A stretch of DNA of 32,558 bases. It comes from Candidatus Omnitrophota bacterium (lineage in GTDB: Bacteria; Omnitrophota; Gorgyraeia; Gygaellales; Profunditerraquicolaceae). The translations under genes were made by a program, and so were the position numbers. The notes beneath the pieces are model-generated. The model saw nothing but the letters and a program-made list of their open reading frames with translations, was not told the origin of the DNA and made no database searches. This document shows positions 1 to 8,825 of the stretch, piece by piece. Position 1 is the first letter of the stretch; each line of letters starts with the position of its first letter. The stretch is from positions 1,981 to 34,538 of the forward strand of contig JAHFFR010000009.1 in assembly GCA_023247825.1 (NCBI GenBank), read 5' to 3'.

Positions 1-117
1 GCATTACTAAAGGAGCCGATTAAAAAAATAATCAATAAAATACGGGCCAACTTTATTTTCATTTATTTCCTATGGCTCATTTTGAATATAGAATTACTTA
101 TATTTTATCATAAATAA
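1..117 (+). CDS. C-terminal end of a truncated CDS, probably a membrane protein
   Basis: Frame +1 is open from base 1 to TAA at 115-117: ALLKEPIKKIINKIRANFIFIYFLWLILNIELLIFYHK, with a hydrophobic C-terminal segment; too short for the ORF track. Confidence 0.4.
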   Translation, partial: ALLKEPIKKIINKIRANFIFIYFLWLILNIELLIFYHK

Positions 118-183
118 AAAATGATATATACTTAATATTAGGCAAATATATAAAACCGGTATGAGGAAAAAGGAAGGCTCCGA

Positions 184-540
184 CTATCCCTTTACTAATG
201 ACCCGCGAAACATAAAAAAGGCTGCAGCCAAAATACACAGCGCTGCCCATAGATAATCTTTTCTTAAACCCTCCCTCATGTAAAAAACCGAGAATGGCAC
301 AAAGACAGATAAAGTTATTACTTCCTGCAGAATCTTAAGCTGGCCTAGGCTCATAACCTGATGGCCAATCCTGTTGGCAGGAACCTGCAGGAGATATTCA
401 AATAATGCAATACCCCAGCTTACTATGGCTGCAATAATCCACGGTTTACCGTTATAATTCTTTAAATGGCCATACCAGGCAAATGTCATAAACACATTAC
501 TAGATACCAACATTAGGGTAGTGATAATAAATTTATTCAT
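184..540 (-). CDS. DMT/DUF486 family small membrane protein
   Basis: 118 aa; the YGHLKNYN...SWGIALFEYLLQVPANRIGH...QLKILQEVITL pattern is typical of DUF486 proteins. Confidence 0.85.
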   Translation of the reverse strand: MNKFIITTLMLVSSNVFMTFAWYGHLKNYNGKPWIIAAIVSWGIALFEYLLQVPANRIGHQVMSLGQLKILQEVITLSVFVPFSVFYMREGLRKDYLWAALCILAAAFFMFRGSLVKG

Positions 541-1072
541 TTGATCTCCCTGCCGGCAGGCAGGTTTCTCGCAATAATACCAGTAATCCCTGGATGATTG
601 TCAACGGATCCGGCGGACAGCCGGGAATATGCAGCGCTACCGGCAATATATTTTTTACGCCGCCTTCAACATAGTAGGAATCCTTGAACATCCCTCCGTC
701 TAAAGCACAATCCCCCAAAGTAATAACAAATTTCGGCTCAGGCATGGCCTCGTAAGTCTTTTTGAGCGCAACAAGCATATTCTTAGACACGGGCCCGGTA
801 ACTAAAAGAGCGTCGGCATGGCGCGGGGAGGCGACGAAATTAATACCAAACCGCTGCAAGTCATAAATCGGGTTGTTCGCCGAAATAATCTCTGATTCGC
901 ATCCTCCGCAGGAACCCGAATCTAGCTGGCGCATATGCAAAGACCTGCCAAATTTCTTTTGAATCAGTGATTTCAGTTCATCGCCGGCAGATTTTATCTC
1001 TCTAGACAATTTCAGCTCAATATGCCTGGTGACAACACCCTTTAATATCCTATTTTTTAATATATGTATCAT
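533..1072 (-). CDS. hyfI: NuoB/HycG/HyfI-like small subunit of an energy-converting hydrogenase-related complex
   Basis: Contains CGGCESE, GDCA and GCPPDP, which are the four cysteine ligands of the N2-type [4Fe-4S] cluster; last gene of the hyf-like operon. Confidence 0.85.
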   Translation of the reverse strand: MIHILKNRILKGVVTRHIELKLSREIKSAGDELKSLIQKKFGRSLHMRQLDSGSCGGCESEIISANNPIYDLQRFGINFVASPRHADALLVTGPVSKNMLVALKKTYEAMPEPKFVITLGDCALDGGMFKDSYYVEGGVKNILPVALHIPGCPPDPLTIIQGLLVLLRETCLPAGRSNE

Positions 1073-1075
1073 AAT

Positions 1076-2653
1076 TTAAAGATCATTCCCTGAATATGAT
1101 AAATCAAAACTTTTATTACAAAGCGGAAAATCCGGGACAATATTGCCTAACACAGCGTAAGAAAGCCCCTGCCAGTTACGAAAAGAAGGGTCGACAATCT
1201 TGCATCTTTCAATAACACCTGCTGAATCAGTTTTAAGCCAATACAAAACCGGGCCCCTCCAGCCTTCCGCATAACCCAAAGCAGAACCTGCCTTTAATTC
1301 CGGATTGATTCTAATATCATCTTCCCTGGCCAGCTTCTTTGCGAATTCTTCAATCAAGCGGCACGATTCTTCGAATTCACAAAACCTAATTTGCAATCTT
1401 GCCAGGACATCCCCGGATTCTTCTGTTGCCATTTTAAATTTTGCTTCCTTGTATACACCGGGGAAATATTTCCTTAAATCCGCCGGGATACCGCAGGCGC
1501 GGCCGGCAAGGCCAACCATGCCTAAATCCTCGGCAGTTTTTCTCTTTAAAACACCGGTTGTATCTACCCTATCCATAAAAGAAACGCTGCTATTTAATAT
1601 TTTAACCAGCTCCCTAAAATCATGCTTTATACTCTTAAGAGACTCAAAGAGTATCAGTTTTTTAGTTTCATCGATACCTGCTGCAACCCCTCCCGCTACA
1701 TTAACCTTTTTAAGGTACCTGCTTCCGGTTAGTTTATTGTTTAATTGTAAAATTGCTTCCTTAATAATTGAAGCGTAAGCCGCTGGGAAGCTAAAACCCA
1801 CATCTGTAGCAATACCGCCGATGTCATTGACATGGTTATAAATACGCTCAAGCTCCAAAAAGATCCCCCTTAGGTATCCTGCTTGCACGGGAATGATTAA
1901 CCCGGAAATCTTTTCCGCGCTTTGAGCAAATGCCAAGCTGTGCGCGAAAGCTGAATCCCCTGAAACACATTCTGCCAAGCCAACCGCATCAAAATAGCGC
2001 CTGCCTTCAAAAAGTTTCTCTACTCCCCGGTGGGTAAAACCAAGCCTAAGCTCTAAGCTGATGATCGGTTCTCCGGCAACGCTGAAACGGAAATGCCCCG
2101 GCCCGATAATCCCGGCATGCACAGGGCCGACCGGGATTTCAAATATCCCCCTCCCATCGACTTTATTAAATTTGTATTCATTTATTCGGCCGGGCTGGAT
2201 TTTTTTAAAATCTTTACGCAAAGGATAATTTCCGCTTGGGGCTACCTCATCATGTAAACTCAACCTCCTTAAATCAGGGTTTCCTGTCGGCTCGATGCCG
2301 AACATTTCCCGGATCTCTCTTTCAAAGAGAGCGCTTGAGTATATATCTTTTGCTAATGAATCAAAAGATGGGTCTTCCTGCGGAATATCCGTGCTTACAG
2401 TTACCCACTGCCCCATCTTAAAACCTACAAAAACACAATTTATTATAAATTTATTAGAATTTTTACGCTCATCCAGCGCAAATAACATCATTACCGGCGA
2501 CAACAGTATTTTATGCAAGGCAACGCACGTATCTTTAAAAACCTGCCGGCCCACCTTAATGCATAATTCATCCGGATAACCCTCTAAAACTGAAACCGCA
2601 GAAAAATCCGGTAAATTATTTTTTATCTCAGAAATAAGCCCCGCGCAATCCAT
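1076..2653 (-). CDS. hyfG: HyfG/HycE-like large subunit (NuoC-NuoD fusion) lacking [NiFe] ligands
   Basis: NuoC-like N-terminus plus NuoD-like body (GPVHAGIIGPGHFRFSVAGEPI, HRGVEKLFEG). L1 region reads AECVSGDSAFAHS, C-terminus reads SFDLSYSGNDL. Start taken at the internal Met (MDCAGLIS, 2653); the ORF track extends to 2698. Confidence 0.85.
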   Translation of the reverse strand: MDCAGLISEIKNNLPDFSAVSVLEGYPDELCIKVGRQVFKDTCVALHKILLSPVMMLFALDERKNSNKFIINCVFVGFKMGQWVTVSTDIPQEDPSFDSLAKDIYSSALFEREIREMFGIEPTGNPDLRRLSLHDEVAPSGNYPLRKDFKKIQPGRINEYKFNKVDGRGIFEIPVGPVHAGIIGPGHFRFSVAGEPIISLELRLGFTHRGVEKLFEGRRYFDAVGLAECVSGDSAFAHSLAFAQSAEKISGLIIPVQAGYLRGIFLELERIYNHVNDIGGIATDVGFSFPAAYASIIKEAILQLNNKLTGSRYLKKVNVAGGVAAGIDETKKLILFESLKSIKHDFRELVKILNSSVSFMDRVDTTGVLKRKTAEDLGMVGLAGRACGIPADLRKYFPGVYKEAKFKMATEESGDVLARLQIRFCEFEESCRLIEEFAKKLAREDDIRINPELKAGSALGYAEGWRGPVLYWLKTDSAGVIERCKIVDPSFRNWQGLSYAVLGNIVPDFPLCNKSFDLSYSGNDL

Positions 2654-4080
2654 AATAGGTCCTTTTTTACAAATACCATTCCAATCCCCAGCGCACAAAT
2701 CAAAAATAATAAAAATAAAAATGCTAACTTTGCGCTTAATGATTCTCTGGTTACTATCATTCCCTTAGGAAGGTTTCCAAAAAGCATTTTCCCGAAATGA
2801 TAAATAAATGCCCCGAAAATAACCGCAAGGAACAATAACAATAAACCTGCCACCAGATAAGAACTTCTGTTAAAGGCGCCGATTAAAATCATCATCTCGC
2901 TGATAAATAATGAAAACGGCGGCAACCCGGTAAGCGCAAAGCACCCCAAAAGAACCATTATACCCGTAAACGGCAATGCTTTAATCACCCCCCGGATAGC
3001 GTTCATGTTATGCTTATGGTAAGCAGTGACAATATTGCCTGCCCCAAAAAACATAAGCGACTTGGTCACCGCGTGGTTAAAAACATGCAGGAGTGCGCCG
3101 GCAATAGCTAAAGGAGAACCTAAACCAAAACCAATTGAAATAATGCCGATATGTTCAATGCTGCTGTAAGCAAGAAGGCGTTTTAAATCTTTCTGAACCA
3201 GAATAAAACCGCAGGATATAATTAAGGAAATTATGCCAAAGAGGATCATCAGGCTGCTAAAATAACCAAACCCTGCCCCATGGACCACGATGATGCCGAA
3301 TCTTAATATCGCATAAATTGCCGTCTTTAACAAAACCCCGGAAAGAAGCGCGCTGATCGGCGCGGGGGCCTGGCTGTGCGCATCCGGCAGCCAGGTATGC
3401 ATCGGCGCCAGGCCGGCTTTCGTGCCGTAGCCGGCTAAAATAAAAATAAAGGCGATCTTCAGGATATTTTTATCCAGGATATGGGCAACAGGTGTCATAT
3501 CCGACCAATTCAGGCTTTTAGAAAGCCCGGATATCGAGAATGCGTAAGAAAAAAGGATTGTGCCTAAAAGCGCAAAAATTATCCCCACCGAACAAATAAT
3601 AATATATTTCCAAGCTGCTTCTATCGACTTCTTAGTATTATAAAACCCTACTAAAAATGCCGAGATTAAAGTGGTCATTTCAATGGCCACCCAGAGTATC
3701 CCCAAATTATTCACCGACGGCACAAAGAACATCGAACAACAGAATAAATTAAAAAGAAAATAATAAACCCTCGATTTTTTCTTGGATATCCTGCCCTCTT
3801 CCATATCTTTTTTTATGTATCCTATGGAGTATAGGGCACTGGCAAAAGCAACTACCGAAATAACAAAAATAAAAAAAACACTCAAAGCGTCAAGGCAGAT
3901 AAAACCAAAAAACGATCTTGAATCTGGCGATAAGGCAACACGCTTAAAAAGGATAATACTAAAAAACATGACCGCCAGATACCCAAGGCAATTTATTATC
4001 CCGAAAACCTTCGGCCTTTTAATCAGTAAGGCGCCTAGCGAAAGCAAAAGCGGAATCCCTAAAATGAAAAATATTTCCAT
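2623..4080 (-). CDS. hyfF: HyfF-like proton-conducting membrane transporter (NuoN/Mrp antiporter family)
   Basis: 485 aa; KAGLAPMHTWLPDAHSQAPAPISALLSGVLLKTAIY and LLAYSSIEHIGII are hallmark antiporter-like motifs. Confidence 0.88.
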   Translation of the reverse strand: MEIFFILGIPLLLSLGALLIKRPKVFGIINCLGYLAVMFFSIILFKRVALSPDSRSFFGFICLDALSVFFIFVISVVAFASALYSIGYIKKDMEEGRISKKKSRVYYFLFNLFCCSMFFVPSVNNLGILWVAIEMTTLISAFLVGFYNTKKSIEAAWKYIIICSVGIIFALLGTILFSYAFSISGLSKSLNWSDMTPVAHILDKNILKIAFIFILAGYGTKAGLAPMHTWLPDAHSQAPAPISALLSGVLLKTAIYAILRFGIIVVHGAGFGYFSSLMILFGIISLIISCGFILVQKDLKRLLAYSSIEHIGIISIGFGLGSPLAIAGALLHVFNHAVTKSLMFFGAGNIVTAYHKHNMNAIRGVIKALPFTGIMVLLGCFALTGLPPFSLFISEMMILIGAFNRSSYLVAGLLLLFLAVIFGAFIYHFGKMLFGNLPKGMIVTRESLSAKLAFLFLLFLICALGIGMVFVKKDLLWIARGLFLR

Positions 4081-4081
4081 G

Positions 4082-4717
4082 CTATCCTTTTAAATGTGTC
4101 AACTTGTTTACGTCGATATGCGTAAATAGTTTGTTGATTTTGTAAACAAAGAAACCCATAATAACCACGCTCACAAATACGTCACAGAATATGGCAATCT
4201 CGACAAAAAAAGGCATCCCTCCTGAAACCGTGGAAGCAAGCAAAAACAGCCCATTCTCCATAACCAGGAGCCCGACGATCTGGGCAAGCGCGGTCATCCT
4301 TGAAATCATCAGGAACAAACCCACCAAAACCACGAGAAAAGAAATTGCTAAAACCCTTGCTTGCGCCTGGCTGCCGGGAGCAATCATTTGCGCTGTAAGA
4401 ATCCAGGCCAAGTATGTAAAAAATAAAACGCACAACAAAGACATCTGGGCATTTATAAATAACCCCAGATCCTGGCTTACTTTTATTTTTTTGATAATCC
4501 GGTTTAACAAATACGGAATAAGCAACACTTTCAAAACCAGCAGGAGCCCGGCAACAATATATAAATCCAACCGATGCTCTTTGCGCGCAATAATAAAAGT
4601 TGCCAGGAATAAAAAAAAGGACTGGTAACAAAAACTTACGATTAAAGCCGGCATGCGTTTGGCGATAACCATCAGGTATGTCGAAACCAGTATACCGAAT
4701 AGGATTGTTCCCTGCAT
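4082..4717 (-). CDS. hyfE: HyfE-like hydrogenase-4 membrane component
   Basis: 211 aa multi-TM protein; position between HyfF and HyfC homologs; GLLVMENGLFLLAS motif. Confidence 0.8.
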   Translation of the reverse strand: MQGTILFGILVSTYLMVIAKRMPALIVSFCYQSFFLFLATFIIARKEHRLDLYIVAGLLLVLKVLLIPYLLNRIIKKIKVSQDLGLFINAQMSLLCVLFFTYLAWILTAQMIAPGSQAQARVLAISFLVVLVGLFLMISRMTALAQIVGLLVMENGLFLLASTVSGGMPFFVEIAIFCDVFVSVVIMGFFVYKINKLFTHIDVNKLTHLKG

Positions 4718-4718
4718 A

Positions 4719-5642
4719 TTAAACTCCTAAAATCGCACATACTACCGCGATAACCCCTAGAACAAAAGCAAACCCAAGAAAATCCGCCGCCCGGAATAAT
4801 CGCATTTTGGCGGCTGCTACTTCGATCAAAGCAACGATAACAGCAATAACAGCTATTCTGGCTAAATACCATAAAATCCAACCGGCACCTTGGGCTAAAC
4901 TAATGAAACCGGCCAAGCCAATCGGAAAAACAAGCCGGGCAAGAAGAAAAAACCAGACCATCTGTTTTATGTAAGAAGCCAATTCAATTAAGGCCAGGGA
5001 TCTGCCTGAATATTCCAGGATCATAGCCTCATGAATCATGGTTAATTCAAGGTGTGTTTCCTGGTTATCCACCGGAAGGCGCGATGTTTCCGCAATTATG
5101 ATTAATAGTAATGCAATCGCAGCAACAACCGATGAAACCGGTACTGCGCCCATACCGCCAATTACCGAAATATCTGTCGACCCAAATTGTAAGGCAACGG
5201 CAAAAACTACCAAACAAAGAGCGGGCTCAACGAGGCTTGAGATAAACATCTCCCTGGATGAACCCATGCCGCCGAAAGGACTGCCCGCGTCTAATGCCGC
5301 AAGCGCCATAAAGAAACGGCCCAAAGCAAAGATAAATATAAGGGCTAAAAAATCACCCATCATATGCATGGGAGCAGAAAATATAAATACGGGAATTAAG
5401 CAGGCTGCTGCCAGCGTTGAGGCAATGACCGCAAAAGGTGAAGCCCTAAATATCCAGGAGGCAGTTTCGGAAACCACCTCCGCCTTAGAAAAAAGCTTGG
5501 CTAAATTATAATAGGGCTGAAAAATACCGGCGCCTTTTCGCATCCTGAGGTTATTTTTTATCTTAGCGATAAACCCGCTCAAAAATGGGGCTGCCAGGAT
5601 AAAAAAAATCAGCTGTAACAAAACTGTAAATATTTTAGCCAT
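4719..5642 (-). CDS. hyfC: HyfC/NuoH-like membrane subunit
   Basis: 307 aa; GIFQPYYNLAKLFSKAEV and SRLPVDNQETHLELTMIHEAMILEYSG motifs of the NuoH/HyfC family. Confidence 0.88.
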   Translation of the reverse strand: MAKIFTVLLQLIFFILAAPFLSGFIAKIKNNLRMRKGAGIFQPYYNLAKLFSKAEVVSETASWIFRASPFAVIASTLAAACLIPVFIFSAPMHMMGDFLALIFIFALGRFFMALAALDAGSPFGGMGSSREMFISSLVEPALCLVVFAVALQFGSTDISVIGGMGAVPVSSVVAAIALLLIIIAETSRLPVDNQETHLELTMIHEAMILEYSGRSLALIELASYIKQMVWFFLLARLVFPIGLAGFISLAQGAGWILWYLARIAVIAVIVALIEVAAAKMRLFRAADFLGFAFVLGVIAVVCAILGV

Positions 5643-5643
5643 T

Positions 5644-7479
5644 TTAGAATTTATTCATAAACATAATTAACAAAAATGCCGTCAAAAAAATATACGATAG
5701 ATACAAATGGATGCTCCCGGGCTGGATCTTTCTCATAAATTTGGCTGATTTAAAAATCCAGGCAATCACGGGAAGATAAATGTATTTTTTAAATACGGAA
5801 GTAGTATGGGTTTCATAAGAAAAAGATTTGACATGGTAAAATGTCTCCCTGATTTTTTGCGTCTTGCGATAAGGAAGCAAAAAGAAACTAAAAGCAATCC
5901 TAAACGGTTTTGAAAAAGCGGTTGCTGTGTATTCATTACGCGGACCTAGTCTATAATAACCGCAACCCCAGGTCTGGCTAACCTGCGTTTTTTTTCTGCA
6001 CAAATTATATACGGCAAAACTTACAATCCCCAAAACAACCAGTACCAACGCAATTAAAGGCACAGAAAGATAAATACTCTTGGCCGATTGCGGGTTTAAA
6101 ATAAAATTATTCAATTGAAAACTCATGCTGTTGGTGTCAATACCCGTTGCCGCAGCCGCTACTTTGGTTAATATTTTTATAACCAAGACGGCAGCTAAGC
6201 CAAAAATTACGGTCAGCGCCGAAAGAAACAACATTCCCGCTCTCATAGATAAAGAAACCTCTTTTGCATTTACAACATAATGGCTTCGGGGAAGCGCCAG
6301 GAATGTTATTCCAAAAGCCTTGACAAAACAGGCGGCTGCCAAACCGCCGGTTAAAGCCAGCATCGCCGCACAGATTACCAAAAAAAGCTTAGCTCCTCCG
6401 GCTGCATTAAGGGCCCCCAAAAAGAATGCCTGCAAAGTCAGCCATTCGCTCACAAATCCATTAAGCGGCGGTAAAGCGGAAATCGCCATTGCGCCGATTA
6501 AAAAATAAACCGCTGTCTGCGGCATCTTTTTAATCAAGCCCCCTAATTTCTCAATATCTCGCGTTCCCGTGGCTTTATATACGCTTCCGGCGCATAAAAA
6601 TAACAACCCTTTAAAAATTGCATGATTAATCAAGTGGTATAAACCGGCGATTAAAGAAAATACTGCCAGATAAGGTAATCCCATACTAATAAAAAACATC
6701 GCCAGCCCCACTCCTAATAAAATGATGCCGATATTTTCCACGCTTGAATACGCAAGCAGCCTTTTAATATCGTTTCCTTCCATAAGCGCATAAATAATCC
6801 CGGCAAAACAAGTGGCTGCCGCAAGCACCAGCACTAATTGGCCCCACCAGGAAGAACTCACGCCCAGAATAAATATTACAAATCTGATTATTCCATAAAT
6901 TGCGGTTTTAATCATCACGCCCGACATAATGCTTGAGATGTGGCTTGGGGCCTGCGGATGGGCATAAGGCAGCCAGATATGCATCGGCACTATACCGGCT
7001 TTGGTTCCGAAACCAATTAATAATAATAAAAAAATGATATTTTTTATTTGCGCCGGCATTACCTGACAAGCATTCCTTATGGCAAAAAAGTCAAAAGAAT
7101 GCGCGTATTTATGCATTATCAGGAATGCGGCCGTCAGGAAGGCTGTCCCGGCATGCGTCATCACAATATAAATCAAGCCCGCCTGGATAGATTTATCATG
7201 CTTTGAGTCAAATACGACAAAAAAATAAGAAACCAGGGACATGATTTCCCAGGCAACAAGAAAAGCAAAGGCATTCCTTACGCTAACTACCAAAGCCATA
7301 GTTAATACAAAGGCAAACAACAAAAACCAGGCAACGATTATCTTCTTAGACGAATATTCACCTTTCAGGTAACCAAAGGAATAAACCGCTGAAGGCAGAG
7401 AAACTATGCAGATAACAACGAGGAAGAACAAGGAAAGCGGATCAAATAGAAAAAGCTGTTTTGCTAAAAAATTCGCCAT
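5644..7479 (-). CDS. hyfB: HyfB-like proton-conducting membrane transporter
   Basis: 611 aa; KAGIVPMHIWLPYAHPQAPSHISSIMSGVMIKTAIYG; NGFVSEW; C-terminal QTWGCGYYRLGPRNEYTATAFSKPFRI, typical of HyfB. Confidence 0.88.
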   Translation of the reverse strand: MANFLAKQLFLFDPLSLFFLVVICIVSLPSAVYSFGYLKGEYSSKKIIVAWFLLFAFVLTMALVVSVRNAFAFLVAWEIMSLVSYFFVVFDSKHDKSIQAGLIYIVMTHAGTAFLTAAFLIMHKYAHSFDFFAIRNACQVMPAQIKNIIFLLLLIGFGTKAGIVPMHIWLPYAHPQAPSHISSIMSGVMIKTAIYGIIRFVIFILGVSSSWWGQLVLVLAAATCFAGIIYALMEGNDIKRLLAYSSVENIGIILLGVGLAMFFISMGLPYLAVFSLIAGLYHLINHAIFKGLLFLCAGSVYKATGTRDIEKLGGLIKKMPQTAVYFLIGAMAISALPPLNGFVSEWLTLQAFFLGALNAAGGAKLFLVICAAMLALTGGLAAACFVKAFGITFLALPRSHYVVNAKEVSLSMRAGMLFLSALTVIFGLAAVLVIKILTKVAAAATGIDTNSMSFQLNNFILNPQSAKSIYLSVPLIALVLVVLGIVSFAVYNLCRKKTQVSQTWGCGYYRLGPRNEYTATAFSKPFRIAFSFFLLPYRKTQKIRETFYHVKSFSYETHTTSVFKKYIYLPVIAWIFKSAKFMRKIQPGSIHLYLSYIFLTAFLLIMFMNKF

Positions 7480-7499
7480 TTAAACTCAAAATGCCTCTA

Positions 7500-7546
7500 T
7501 AAAAAGAAAAACCTTCATTAACTGACAAGATCAGCAATAAAGGTTT
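7500..7546 (-). terminator. Rho-independent terminator on the minus strand between osmC and the hyf operon
   Basis: Minus strand AAACCTTTATTGCTGA-TCTTG-TCAGTTAATGAAGGTTT followed by TTCTTTTT. Confidence 0.75.
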
Positions 7547-7640
7547 CTCGTTACTCTTTAATCCAGACCCACCTTAAAACTCGGAACTATTTTACTAAAA
7601 ATAATATTACCACTTTTTTAGCAGAAATCAAGATAAAATC

Positions 7641-8030
7641 TTAATACTCTATCTTAATTTCTACCTCGGGATTATTCTTTATGGTATTGTGCACGGGGCA
7701 ATTTTTTATAAATTCATGCAGGGCCTTTAGCCTGCGCTCATCAAGCTGGGCCCCCTTTAAATCCACATCTACGTTTATCTTTCTAAAACAGGCCGGCGCA
7801 TCTTTAGAGAATTCCGCGTCCACGCTTATGCTAAACTCCGGAAGTGTTAATTTTGCCCCCTCCACATATTTACGCAGGTATACGCCTACGCAGGTACCGA
7901 GAGAAGCAAGCAAGGTATCAGGAGGCGTAATTCCTTTTCCTTTTACATCAACGATAAATTCATAATCCTTTGATTTAACCTTAAAAGAATAACCTCCAGT
8001 ATTAATAATATCAACATGATACATTGCCAA
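7641..8030 (-). CDS. OsmC family protein
   Basis: 129 aa; PPDTLLASLGTCVGVYLRKY and NCPVHNTIKNNPEVEIKI, with the two conserved OsmC cysteines. Confidence 0.85.
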   Translation of the reverse strand: MAMYHVDIINTGGYSFKVKSKDYEFIVDVKGKGITPPDTLLASLGTCVGVYLRKYVEGAKLTLPEFSISVDAEFSKDAPACFRKINVDVDLKGAQLDERRLKALHEFIKNCPVHNTIKNNPEVEIKIEY

Positions 8031-8036
8031 CTCCCC

Positions 8037-8429
8037 TCACTTTTTTAGAAAAAAGATTGACCTAGTAATTACATAACCAATTCCTGTGCTTATTGCACCC
8101 AGTAAAATCCCCCTGAATATTAATGCTCGATCCCGCTCAAGATAAAGTAAAGAAATGATTATGCCCATATAGACAAACAAAGCAAAAATAGCATAGAGCG
8201 CATGGTTATAAAATAACGAAGTAAGCGTAAGCAATATCAACCCTATGCCGGCGCGCATTTCCCCTTTAAATTTTACATTTAGAGTAAAAAACACTATTGA
8301 GCTTATAATAAACTGTAACGGGTAATCTATATGGATTACTGAAACCCTGACAATGGTCATGATTAAAAAAGGGATACTGCCGAATGCTATAAAATCTCTG
8401 GCCAGTTCTTTAATCAATTCTTTTTTCAT
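8037..8429 (-). CDS. Small integral membrane protein of unknown function
   Basis: 130 aa, about four hydrophobic segments; no recognised family. Confidence 0.6.
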   Translation of the reverse strand: MKKELIKELARDFIAFGSIPFLIMTIVRVSVIHIDYPLQFIISSIVFFTLNVKFKGEMRAGIGLILLTLTSLFYNHALYAIFALFVYMGIIISLLYLERDRALIFRGILLGAISTGIGYVITRSIFFLKK

Positions 8430-8542
8430 CTTCCGGAAGCCTCCACGATAGCGTTAAGGATCTTAACCGCAACTTCTTTTCCTTCTATAGCTGTACCCGC
8501 GCGTACTGATATCCTGGATTCAGTATCGCTGATCTTAGAAAT
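8426..8542 (-). other. Possible short coding segment (38 codons) without ATG/GTG/TTG start
   Basis: Open frame ISKISDTESRISVRAGTAIEGKEVAVKILNAIVEASGR*; its TGA overlaps the ATG of the next gene (ATGA). Only candidate start is ATT at 8542, preceded by AGGA. Confidence 0.3.
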
Positions 8543-8670
8543 TAGGATCCTGATAGTCTTTCCATTGGCTGATTACAACAAACAAGTTCGCCGCCGCCTG
8601 CTTTTGTCACGGTAACCTCGTTGCCGCAGACATTACACCTGTATTTTTCCCCTATCTCCTGAACTGCCAT
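8542..8670 (-). CDS. Desulforedoxin (stand-alone desulfoferrodoxin N-terminal domain)
   Basis: MAVQEIGEKYRCNVCGNEVTVTKAGGGELVCCNQPMERLSGS with CxxC + CC rubredoxin-like ligands; AAAGGAG Shine-Dalgarno upstream of Met at 8670; no superoxide-reductase domain follows. Confidence 0.85.
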   Translation of the reverse strand: MAVQEIGEKYRCNVCGNEVTVTKAGGGELVCCNQPMERLSGS

Positions 8671-8825
8671 TTTTTCACTCCTTTTTACTTTTTTTCGAAA
8701 AAAAGACGGCTCATTGTCTTCCAATAAGCCGCCTTTTAAACTTTCTCTATTTTTTCTGGCCCCATACAACTCCTTTGTGGCACCAGCTTAATTTTACTAT
8801 TCCGGTTGCGCTTTGTCAACCCATT

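Noticed and set aside
1305-1778. 157-aa plus-strand ORF (and 2295-2579, 5038-5511, 4191-4628)
   Set aside because: Antisense to conserved hyf-like genes; typical mirror ORFs.
4182-4631. 149-aa minus-strand ORF
   Set aside because: Alternative frame inside hyfE; Cys/Phe/Gly-rich translation without family features.
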